Source: Halioglobus sp.
GTDB taxonomy: Bacteria > Pseudomonadota > Gammaproteobacteria > Pseudomonadales > Halieaceae
Assembly: GCA_029287595.1 (NCBI GenBank)
Contig: JARFQU010000224.1
Coordinates: 1-64,000 of the forward strand
Length of the DNA: 64,000 nucleotides
Direction of reading: 5' to 3'
Below the pieces are notes generated by a model, which ran no database searches, had not been told where the DNA came from, and saw only the letters and a list, made by a program, of their open reading frames with translations. A program made the translations under genes and the position numbers. Shown piece after piece: positions 25,507-33,399 of the stretch. Every line of letters begins with the position of its first letter. Position 1 is the stretch's first letter.

Positions 25507-26301
25507 ATGATGAACTATCAAGACTACGATTTTATACAATTTCATCGCAGCGAAGGTGTGTTGACCGTGACCCTGAACAGACCGGAAGCGCGCAATGCCA
25601 CTGATCAGTACCTGCACAAAGAACTCTCACGGGTATTCGCTGACATCGCACAAGACAAAGAAACGCGCGCTGTCATTTTAACGGGAGCCGGATCTGCATT
25701 TTGTGCGGGGGGAGATCTGAAGCATGGGCTGAGTATGAACCGCAAGCAAATCGATGCCATGACCGAAGAAGGACACAAGATCATCATGGACATTCTAGAG
25801 GTCCCACAACCAATCATTGCTGCTGTAAACGGCTATGCGATGGGTCTCGGTTCCACATTGGCCTTGTTTTGTGATTTTGTCATTGCTTCAGAGAATGCCG
25901 TTTTCGCCGATACGCATGTAATTGCTGGTTATGTTGCCGGTGATGGTGGCGCAGCCATCTGGCCGTTACTTTTGGGTATCAATAACGCCAAGGAGTTTTT
26001 ACTTACCGGCGATCGATTAACCGCCGCGCAAGCAAAAGATATTGGTCTTATTCGCCATGTGGTAAGTGCTGAAATGCTCATGACACGAGCCCAAGAAGTC
26101 GCTACTCGAATGGCCAACGGGCCACGCATGGCAATTGAAGGAACAAAATTGACGATCAACCGCTTGCTGCGTCAAGCAGTGGAAGCAACTTTGGATTATG
26201 GCATCCAAAAGGAAAAGGAATGCATGCTCGTCAGCAGCGATACTGTTGAAGCCTTGTCAGCCTTTGTCGAAAAAAGAAAACCGGCCTTTACTGGCACATA
26301 A
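25507..26301 (+). CDS. Enoyl-CoA hydratase/isomerase (crotonase family)
   Basis: 264 residues from ATG 25507. Crotonase hallmarks are VTLNRPEARNATDQYL, GAGSAFCAGGDLKHG (oxyanion-hole loop) and AAVNGYAMGLGSTLALFCDF. The second acidic position is DGG rather than the usual Glu (VAGDGGAAIWP), so isomerase or hydrolase activity is possible. The open frame extends to 25444, but AGGAA before 25507 supports the later start. Its base composition looks more AT-rich than its neighbours, a possible sign of separate origin. A terminator follows. Confidence 0.85.
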   Translation: MMNYQDYDFIQFHRSEGVLTVTLNRPEARNATDQYLHKELSRVFADIAQDKETRAVILTGAGSAFCAGGDLKHGLSMNRKQIDAMTEEGHKIIMDILEVPQPIIAAVNGYAMGLGSTLALFCDFVIASENAVFADTHVIAGYVAGDGGAAIWPLLLGINNAKEFLLTGDRLTAAQAKDIGLIRHVVSAEMLMTRAQEVATRMANGPRMAIEGTKLTINRLLRQAVEATLDYGIQKEKECMLVSSDTVEALSAFVEKRKPAFTGT

Positions 26302-26327
26302 GAGACTATAAATAGTTCTGTGTCACT

Positions 26328-26353
26328 GCCAGGGTACTGTTCCCCTGGCTTTT
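26328..26353 (+). terminator. Rho-independent terminator after the crotonase gene
   Basis: Stem GCCAGGG (26328-26334) with CCCTGGC (26343-26349), an eight-base loop and a following run of four T. It lies 27 bp after the crotonase stop. Confidence 0.7.
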
Positions 26354-26426
26354 GGCCTGCGGCCTGTTTCTCATTTTTCAACGGACTCTGACCAGAAATC
26401 CAGACAGCAGAGCCTCGATTCTTACA

Positions 26427-27152
26427 TCAGTTTACCGCGGCATATACCATTTCCATGGGTATACCGTGTGAATCCAGCTCGGGTGCTGCTGGCACTGTCA
26501 CCCACTGCTGCGACATGGTAGCTACTACTGCGCAGACCAGCGCGTCCAGGATATCGTCTTTCGCCACCTCTTTTCTCAGGTAGGAAGATAGCGCCGATTC
26601 AACCAGGCTGTCGGCAGCGGGGAAAAGCGGTCTCAATACATCCAGCCTTTCATTAAATCCCACCAATGTGCTCTTTTTGTGGGTCATTGCCTGCCCGCCG
26701 GCGAGCCCGCAAAAGCACAATTCAGGGTGCGCCTCTCTCATCACCGACCGCGCCCTGCTATTTGTCCTCATGAGCGAATCGACCTCATGAATCTTGGGCA
26801 TTATGAAGAATGTCTGTTTGCTGGGAGACTTACCCGTCAGCGCCCTGCTTTGCGCTCTGGCATCATCAAAGCTACTGGCCTGCAAGATGGCCCTGATGGG
26901 CGCCGGAAATACGCTGGATCGACGGGACGGTCCCAGTAATTTTCTTGCTGCCGTATCGCACTGCCTGGCTGTGCCGTCCCGGTCGCGCAAACCTATCGGG
27001 ATATCAATGAATACCTGTTCTGCCTTTAGCGATGGACGCAGCAGAGACTCTACCGTGGGTACGACACCGAACGTGTAATGTGCTCCCACTATTCGCACAT
27101 AGAACCAACCTGCTTTACACCCGTCTACTCCAATGTGCGCAGGGGTGCTCAA
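26427..27152 (-). CDS. DUF429 domain protein (RNase H-like fold)
   Basis: 241 residues. DUF429 features are visible: IGVDGCKAGWFYVRI at the N-terminus, VFIDIPIGLRDR near residue 50 and VAKDDILDALVCAVVA near the C-terminus, with repeated acidic residues typical of a ribonuclease-H-like fold. It is presumably a cytoplasmic nuclease-like protein; no function has been settled for the family. It is the third gene of a short minus-strand run (lipoprotein, Rap1a/Tai-like, DUF429), 12 bp after the second. Confidence 0.8.
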   Translation of the reverse strand: MSTPAHIGVDGCKAGWFYVRIVGAHYTFGVVPTVESLLRPSLKAEQVFIDIPIGLRDRDGTARQCDTAARKLLGPSRRSSVFPAPIRAILQASSFDDARAQSRALTGKSPSKQTFFIMPKIHEVDSLMRTNSRARSVMREAHPELCFCGLAGGQAMTHKKSTLVGFNERLDVLRPLFPAADSLVESALSSYLRKEVAKDDILDALVCAVVATMSQQWVTVPAAPELDSHGIPMEMVYAAVN

Positions 27153-27164
27153 TTCCAGAGGTCT

Positions 27165-27572
27165 TTAATCAGTGCACGGCCACTTGTCGACCAGGGCGCG
27201 GAATATCGCATCCACCGGCGATTCTGAGCCGTATTGCGGGTTGGCATTGATATACTGAATAAAGACACTCAGAGCCTGTCCACGGGTTACCTCGGGGGGC
27301 TCACACAATATGCCCCTGTGCCATTTAGGCCCAACCAGTGAATCGTCATAGTTAGCGGCACCTTCGAAAAACCCGTAGCAAAACGCGATGGCAACCTCAT
27401 AATCATTATGTCCCGCCTCGATCGTACAGACGTCGACAAGATCGCTCGCCGTGTCTAGCCCCAAATCTTCGATCGAGTAACCGTCGCCCGGGGCAGCCCG
27501 CAGGCTCGCCGACGAGAGCAAACCTAGAGTCAGGACCAATCCCAGAATTCCAACCCAGCCTTTACCCTGCAT
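27165..27572 (-). CDS. Rap1a/Tai-like secreted protein
   Basis: 135 residues from ATG 27572, which has AGGAG eight bases upstream. An ATG at 27599 overlapping the previous gene's stop is an alternative. A signal peptide (ILGLVLTLGLLSSASLRA-AP) is followed by a small domain with the spacing of the Rap1a/Tai family: VDVCTIEAGHN, AIAFCYGFFEGA, CEPPEVTRGQALSVFIQYIN and a final VDKWPCTD, giving four cysteines. In type VI secretion such proteins neutralise peptidoglycan amidases, but no T6SS gene is nearby, so only the fold is claimed. Confidence 0.6.
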   Translation of the reverse strand: MQGKGWVGILGLVLTLGLLSSASLRAAPGDGYSIEDLGLDTASDLVDVCTIEAGHNDYEVAIAFCYGFFEGAANYDDSLVGPKWHRGILCEPPEVTRGQALSVFIQYINANPQYGSESPVDAIFRALVDKWPCTD

Positions 27573-27595
27573 AGTTCTCACTCCTCTGGCCGCCA

Positions 27596-27946
27596 TCATT
27601 GTTGTGCCTGCTCGCGCAAACGCTGGTTTTCCGCCTCAAGCCTGAGGCGTTCATTCTCCGCCCTCAGCTGGGCATTTTCGTCGTCCGCGTCGCTTCGCTT
27701 CTCATGCTGGTCATAAATATAGCCACCCGCCGCACCAACTGCGGCGCCAATGGCTGCGCTCTCTCTGCTGGTACCCAGGACGGCCCCCGCCAGCGCACCT
27801 ATTGCCGCGCCGCTTCCTGTGCGCTTCTCAGTTTCATTCATGGCACAACCGCCAGCGACTAGTGCCAGGGCGAGGATCAGGCCTCTGATGGGTAAAACTG
27901 AAATAAATCGGGGCTTAAAAATGCGCAACTTCGCTCTGGTTTGCAT
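27596..27946 (-). CDS. Glycine-zipper lipoprotein with C-terminal coiled coil
   Basis: 116 residues. Lipobox ALVAGG-C places the acylated cysteine at residue 34. A glycine-zipper region follows (GSGAAIGALAGAVLGTS, then AIGAAVGAAGGYIYD), and the final third is a charged heptad coiled coil (ENAQLRAENERLRLEAENQR). Probably an outer-membrane lipoprotein of the YMGG/OmpA-linker kind. Its stop overlaps the possible ATG of the Rap1a/Tai-like gene, so the two may be coupled. Confidence 0.82.
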   Translation of the reverse strand: MQTRAKLRIFKPRFISVLPIRGLILALALVAGGCAMNETEKRTGSGAAIGALAGAVLGTSRESAAIGAAVGAAGGYIYDQHEKRSDADDENAQLRAENERLRLEAENQRLREQAQQ

Positions 27947-28200
27947 GGCGGGTAATCCCTCTATAAATTAACAATGCTAGATCCTGGCGCAGAAACACCG
28001 TGGATAGCTGAATGGGGTGCCGCGTATTAAAAACTGCGGCAGTGGGTTGAGGTACTACAAATTTAACTTATGAAAAGACATTAATCCACCTCATCAACTC
28101 AAATGTCCCATTGTGGTGCCTGGCCTGTGTAGTGCTATTCTAAGCAAACAAGTGCCGAGGCCATAAGATTAACACCAACCTGGCAAGGGGGATTGGAGCA

Positions 28201-30234
28201 GTGAGCGGGAATCAGCGAGGTGGCGTTTTGAGTTTTTTACTGCGAGCCCTTTTCGCGTTGTTGGCGCTTTTGATTCTGGCCCTTCTGATGGTGACCCTGT
28301 TGCGTATCCCCCTGGACCTGTCCCGCTATAAACCAGTGGCAGAGGAAACCCTCAGCGAGGCCCTTGGCCGCCGCGTGAACATAGACGGCAAGGTCGTAGT
28401 GACCACCTCCCTGTGGCCCTACTTCGAACTCGAGGGCCTGCATATAGCCAACCCATCGGAATTTCCCGAGGGGGATTTCGCCCTGATGGAGAAGGCGAGG
28501 GTCAGCGTCGGTTTGCTGCCGCTGTTACAGCGCCGGCTTGAGATTCGGGAATTCCGCGTCAGCGGTTTGAACCTGGACCTGGTGCGCAGCGCAGACGGCG
28601 CCGCGAACTGGGTGTTTGAGCAGGCCGCGCCCGGAGCCGAGGTCACCTCGGATCCCAATGCTGAAAAACCGCGTGATCAACCCATACCTACCGACATCCT
28701 CTCGGTTAATACATTAGAGCTCGAGAACATCCAAATCAGTTTTCATGACCAGGGCAAGGAGCCCCTGGTCTTTGCCATGGAGAGTGCCCGGGGTGGCGCC
28801 CCTCTGGGTGAGCCCATGAAGTTGTCCATGCTGGGCATTCTGCTGGAGGAGCCGTTCACGCTGAAAATCAAGGCAGACTCACTGGGCGATTTCCTGGCGA
28901 TGACGCGCTCGCGATTGGGTATGCGCCTGGATATCGCTAAAACCCGGTTCGAGTTCGTCGGCCTCAGCGAAGCGTTGCGTGGTGGCCGCGGTACCGAATT
29001 GAAGTTGTCTGTGGCCGGGTCAGACTTGAGCAGCCTCAACGATCTGCTGCGCCTGGATTTACCCCCCCTGCAGGATTATTACCTGAAGGCCGATTTGCGG
29101 TCCGAGCCGGGCCGCCTGGAATTGAGGTCCCTGGATACCGGTGTTGGGGACAGCAGCCTGCAAGGTACCATGCTCATCGACAGGAGCGCCGCTGTGCCGT
29201 TCGCCACTCTCGATCTGAGCTCAGAGCGAATCCAGCTGACCGATTTTGATACCGGGGACTGGACCGCACAGGATGAAACCGCTGCCGCCAGTGCGGCCGG
29301 GGAGCCCGCCAAGTCGCCGTCAGAAACAGGCGCCGACTCCCCCGCTGCACGACAAAAACTGCTCAGCCAGGAGGCTCTCGCCAGGGCCAATGCCAGCCTC
29401 GGCATTACAGTTGGCGAAGTGCTCTCCGGCGAAGACCGCCTGGGCAATGCGGAATTGAAGATATCCTTGCAGGACGGGCGTATTCAAATCGACCCGTTGC
29501 GCTTGCAACTGCCCAAGTCCTCGCTGCAGCTGCAGGCTTCGCTCAAACCGGGACGGCGGGCCTCGGACGCGACACTGCGACTGCTGATCGACAACTTTGA
29601 TTTCGGCGTGCTCACCCGGATTTCGAATCCCGAAAGCGATGCCGGAGGCACAGTGAATGTGGATATCGACGTGTCTGCTTCGGCCAGCAACATGCACAGC
29701 ATACTCAGCGGCGCCAATGGCTACCTGGACGTGGCCGCCAGGTTGGAGAACGTGAGTTCCAGCCTGGTGGACCTGTGGGCGGTTAACCTGCTGTCCTCCG
29801 TGGTCTCGTCCGCTATAAAGGATGACAAGCAACCTCAGATAAACTGCGCTATAAGCCGCTTTCGCCTGGAAAGCGGCCTGATGACGGCGGAGCAACTGGC
29901 CGTAGACACGTCGCGGATTCGTATCTGTGGCGAGGGCGAGATCAGTTTTGTGGATGAATCCTTCGACCTGGTGGTGAAACCGCACGCCAAGCGTCCGGAG
30001 TTTTTCAGCCTGGCGACGCCCCTGGCGGTACGGGGAAAATTCGACGACTTCCGGATCGGCATGAAGACAGGTGTCCTGTCCCTGGGCACCACCGCGACCA
30101 AGTTTGCGATCAGTCCGATTACCACACCCTTCAAGCGCCTGTTCAAGGACGACCTGCCTGAGAATGGTGCAGATATCTGCAGTCTGCCCATCGGGCCGCG
30201 CGAGCAGGTGCTGGAGCCTCTGCCAGGTTGCTGA
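28201..30234 (+). CDS. AsmA-family protein
   Basis: 677 residues with a GTG start preceded by GGAG. One N-terminal transmembrane helix (about residues 10-35) anchors a long periplasmic chain with the AsmA signature VDIDGKVVVTTSLWPYFELEGLHIANPSEF. A repeating beta-sheet body follows, and a C-terminal LAVDTSRIRICGEGEISF to DLVVKPHAKRPEFFSLATPL segment typical of AsmA/TamB-like lipid-transfer proteins. It presumably helps move phospholipid across the envelope. It stands alone on the plus strand. Confidence 0.9.
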   Translation: MSGNQRGGVLSFLLRALFALLALLILALLMVTLLRIPLDLSRYKPVAEETLSEALGRRVNIDGKVVVTTSLWPYFELEGLHIANPSEFPEGDFALMEKARVSVGLLPLLQRRLEIREFRVSGLNLDLVRSADGAANWVFEQAAPGAEVTSDPNAEKPRDQPIPTDILSVNTLELENIQISFHDQGKEPLVFAMESARGGAPLGEPMKLSMLGILLEEPFTLKIKADSLGDFLAMTRSRLGMRLDIAKTRFEFVGLSEALRGGRGTELKLSVAGSDLSSLNDLLRLDLPPLQDYYLKADLRSEPGRLELRSLDTGVGDSSLQGTMLIDRSAAVPFATLDLSSERIQLTDFDTGDWTAQDETAAASAAGEPAKSPSETGADSPAARQKLLSQEALARANASLGITVGEVLSGEDRLGNAELKISLQDGRIQIDPLRLQLPKSSLQLQASLKPGRRASDATLRLLIDNFDFGVLTRISNPESDAGGTVNVDIDVSASASNMHSILSGANGYLDVAARLENVSSSLVDLWAVNLLSSVVSSAIKDDKQPQINCAISRFRLESGLMTAEQLAVDTSRIRICGEGEISFVDESFDLVVKPHAKRPEFFSLATPLAVRGKFDDFRIGMKTGVLSLGTTATKFAISPITTPFKRLFKDDLPENGADICSLPIGPREQVLEPLPGC

Positions 30235-30356
30235 TCCTCGTTGAGCGCTGTGCACGCATAGCCGATGGCCGAGAACTTACCTATGCTGTTTGCTGCCAGC
30301 AGGATAGGAATAATATCCACATCATTGTGGGGTGGTGATTTACTGGAACGCCAGCC

Positions 30357-31228
30357 TTGGGAGTGTATAAAGTGAGTGTATTCATCGAGCTGCCGGTATC
30401 TTTTTTCGACGCGGAATTTACCCTCAATCCCTACTCGTTTCTCGAAGACCTGTATCAGCGCGACGATATCCTGGGTTTTTCTTCCGAGGGCATGAATTTC
30501 CTGTTTCGTCATGACGACTGCCGCGCGGTACTGAATTTGAAAATCTTGGGGATGAAACACTCATTGCAGACGCTGATGCCGCAGTAGTGTTCCTGCGTGA
30601 CTTCATAGAGCGTCACTACAGCCAATTGCGCCCGAATACCCTGATTTACGAGCATATACAAAACTGCAAAGACATCGGCCTGAAAGATGACAAGATCAAG
30701 GCCAACTTGATCGGTCCCATATTGATCTCTGCCAGCAATACCATGGGCATCTCATCCGCGTTCTTCCTGCGCAACCTGATCCGCTACCCGGACGTACGAC
30801 GCCGCCTGCAGGACAACCCTGCCCTGCTCGACAACGACACTGTGCTGCTGGAATTCCTGCGGCGCGACAATCATGTCAAGGCGCTCTCGCGGCACGCCCA
30901 TGGCACGGTAAAAATCGGTGCGTTTGAGCTTGGCGAAGGCAGTTCGGTATGCCTGTTTTTCCCGGGCGCCAACCTGGACCCCACGCAATGGGTAAATCCA
31001 CTGGCGATCGATTTCGACCGGGACCTCAACCAGCAGAACCACATAATCTTCGGTGGTGCCAGGCATGTGTGTATCGGTAAAACACTGGCCGTCGCCTTTT
31101 TACGACGGCTGGGCCAGGGCTTTATCCGCTATCTGCCGGATTCAGTGCACGTCAACGACGCCGAAATTGAAATGGACGGCAGTTGGGTAGCTGAAAGAAT
31201 CATCACCAGGATGCCCATCAGTATCTGA
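30357..31228 (+). pseudogene. Cytochrome P450, internally deleted and frameshifted
   Basis: The first frame (to 30587) encodes a P450 N-terminus: NPYSFLEDLYQRDDILGF, then FLFRHDDCRAVL. The C-terminal part is in a different frame from about 30540 on: ETLIADADAAVVFLRDFIERHY, an I-helix-like SASNTMG, an E-F-L-R motif, and the haem loop IIFGGARHVCIGKTLA with its cysteine. Only about 290 residues remain of the usual 400 or so. Helices B to F, with the C-helix haem contacts, are missing and the frame shifts at the junction. It is unlikely to be functional unless the sequence is wrong. Confidence 0.8.
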
Positions 31229-31410
31229 TCCAATGTTTTAACTCGCTGCTGGAGTAAATTCCACAACAGCATTATAGATCACCCCCCAATAACGACGACG
31301 TATAATGCATCCCGTACAAAATATAAAGCAAGGTCGCTGAAAGTGACACTGTTGCCGTGCAGACAGAGTCCCCCGCAATAGTCGAACCACCCGTCGATCA
31401 CGCTCACTGG

Positions 31411-32208
31411 CTATTCCGGTAAGTCAAAAGACCAGGGTACCCCGTTGATATGGCCACCGCCATCTGCGTGGATGGTATTGCCCGTGATATAGCCCGCGGC
31501 ATCGGATGCAAGGAATACCGCCAGCGGAGCTATATCGCGCTCGCTGTCACCCAATCTTCCCATGGGATTCATATCGAGAATTTTCTGCGCCGCATCAGGA
31601 GCCATCTGGACATAGTTCTCCCAGGGTTCAGTGACCGCCGCAGGGCAGATAATGTTAGCGGTAATTCCGCATCGTCCCCATTCCGCTGCGGCCGTTCGGG
31701 TCAGGGTGCGCAGGGCCTCTTTGGAACTGTTATAACCCACGGTGTAGCGGTGCGCATTAATGCCGTTAAGGGAACACATACTGATAATGCGACCCCAGGC
31801 GTTGGCTTTCATGGAGGGAAACAGCTTCTGCATTGCCCACAGGGGAGCATGGTAATTGACCGTGGCAAGTTGTTCGATGCGCGCACTTTCCGTGTACTCT
31901 AGCCGAAGAAGCTGGCCATCACCCGAAGGGGTGGCGTTGTTCACCAGGATACCGATATTGCCGAAATCCCTGGTGGCTTCATCAAGCCTGGCTTCGAGTT
32001 GCTCACGCTCGGCTACATTGGTTTGGAGAAATACTGCCCGCCCCTGGGGGCAATCACGATTGATCTCTTCGGCGGTCTCAGTCCCCGCATCGATACTTCG
32101 GCTGGCGATAATAACGGTGGCGCCCTCTGCCGCATACGCTCGTGCCACGCCCTTGCCGATACCGCGGCTTGCACCAGTGATAAAGGCGATTTTCCCCTGT
32201 AATTGCAT
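31411..32208 (-). CDS. SDR-family oxidoreductase
   Basis: 265 residues. The Rossmann motif TGASRGIG (residues 11-18), LVNNATPSG, the active-site Tyr-x3-Lys (YNSSK, near residue 160) with an upstream SMCSLNG serine, and the C-terminal IHADGGGHINGV segment identify a classical short-chain dehydrogenase/reductase using NAD(P)H. It is probably a 3-oxoacyl or hydroxy-acid reductase. ATG 32208 is convincing. It stands between the P450 remnant and the XRE regulator and could be the surviving part of a P450/SDR pathway. Confidence 0.88.
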   Translation of the reverse strand: MQLQGKIAFITGASRGIGKGVARAYAAEGATVIIASRSIDAGTETAEEINRDCPQGRAVFLQTNVAEREQLEARLDEATRDFGNIGILVNNATPSGDGQLLRLEYTESARIEQLATVNYHAPLWAMQKLFPSMKANAWGRIISMCSLNGINAHRYTVGYNSSKEALRTLTRTAAAEWGRCGITANIICPAAVTEPWENYVQMAPDAAQKILDMNPMGRLGDSERDIAPLAVFLASDAAGYITGNTIHADGGGHINGVPWSFDLPE

Positions 32209-32303
32209 TCAACTGACTTCCCCGTTAATTGTGCAACGAAGTAAAGCAGAACAATCGGGAATGAGCGAATTCCTGTGCATAATTCCTGAGCGCAATAGAG
32301 TTT

Positions 32304-32444
32304 ATGATTGCGCCGCACACTCGATTCGAGGTCCAGCCGGGGGAGCAAATCAGCGATGACCTGGATAAAAGCCTGAATGGACAGAACATTGCGCCGATGC
32401 AGCTAGCGCAACCGTTTTCACTGCACCAGCGGACGTTTTACTGA
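32304..32444 (+). other. Possible short ORF, unrecognised
   Basis: A 46-codon frame between the SDR and the XRE regulator, opposite to both. It encodes MIAPHTRFEVQPGEQISDDL and a short remainder, ending FSLHQRTFY. I do not recognise it and there is no good ribosome-binding site, so it may be a gene fragment. The rest of 32209-32478 shows nothing else I can name. Confidence 0.2.
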
Positions 32445-32478
32445 TAGTTAAAAAAGGATGTCGCGGTTTCGGTGCACA

Positions 32479-33234
32479 TCAGTTGAATACCTTCCTATCC
32501 GGATTGCGACGCAATTTGCGGAAGTAACTGAACTCCCAGGGGCGCAAGGCCACAATGATGCTGGTGCCAAAGCGCTCCTCCAGAGGCAGACCGGTATCGT
32601 CTTCATGCAGCTCATTAAATTCCGCCATCAAGCGTTCCATTTTTTTCATGATAGTGGCATTGGAGCCACGGGAGAGCATGCCATTGCGAAACAGCAGCTT
32701 TTCGCCGGCGCCGGTAAAAGACGAATGCATAAAGTCCTGTTGCACTTCCCGACCGAAGAAATCCTGTATTGGGCCATTTACAATCCAGCGGAAGTCGTTT
32801 GCCACAATGACCCTGAAGCGGTTGAGTGGCAGTAGCTCGATGATCTTAAGCCGATCCAGTTTTGCCAGCAGTTGTACACATTCATATTCGTCCAGTTCAT
32901 AAGCTTCGAGAATCTCGTCGTATGTCCAATGATTGAGGACACAGATCGCTACCAGCAGCAGCCTCGCGTTTTCCGCTACCTCGCGCTCCTGTTCAACAGT
33001 AAGCTGGTCGATCTTCTTTCTGCTCTCTGCCATCTTCTGCACCAGGTCCGAGATCTCCAGTCCTACGAGCTGGCACAATTGTTCTAGCCTTGCCAGGGAG
33101 AGATTGGAACTCGAAAACAGCCGCTTGATGCTGCTTTCGGAGAGACCCAGGTGGCATGCCACCTGGGCGTAGGTGATGCCCTGTGCCTTGAGTTCGCGCT
33201 TCAGCGTGTTAAGCAGCGTGGGGGCCTGGCTCAC
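32479..33234 (-). CDS. XRE-type helix-turn-helix regulator
   Basis: 251 residues with GTG start 33234 and an excellent AAGGAGG box before it. A Cro/C1-type helix-turn-helix is seen at residues 10-60 (GITYAQVACHLGLSESSIKRLF), followed by a region that mixes helix and strand (EQEREVAENARLLLVAICVL, then RFRVIVANDFRWIVNGPIQ) and probably senses a ligand. It diverges from the VIT/vWA gene, with direct repeats GTACCCGG twice (33332 and 33352) in the shared region, so it may control that operon. Confidence 0.85.
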   Translation of the reverse strand: MSQAPTLLNTLKRELKAQGITYAQVACHLGLSESSIKRLFSSSNLSLARLEQLCQLVGLEISDLVQKMAESRKKIDQLTVEQEREVAENARLLLVAICVLNHWTYDEILEAYELDEYECVQLLAKLDRLKIIELLPLNRFRVIVANDFRWIVNGPIQDFFGREVQQDFMHSSFTGAGEKLLFRNGMLSRGSNATIMKKMERLMAEFNELHEDDTGLPLEERFGTSIIVALRPWEFSYFRKLRRNPDRKVFN

Positions 33235-33399
33235 ATAAACCTCCTTAAAGTATCGAAATATAATACCTGAGGATTCCTATTGTAAGACTTTTTGTTATTT
33301 AGGTGCATTAAATAATTCTTTGCTGATACTGGTACCCGGTAATCCCGGAGAGTACCCGGGGTGCAATTAACTGCCACCAGTCAATGCGAGGAGCCTACT

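Noticed and set aside
29320-30255. 311-codon open frame opposite the asmA gene
   Set aside because: Shadow of AsmA: low-complexity, no family match and no ribosome-binding site.
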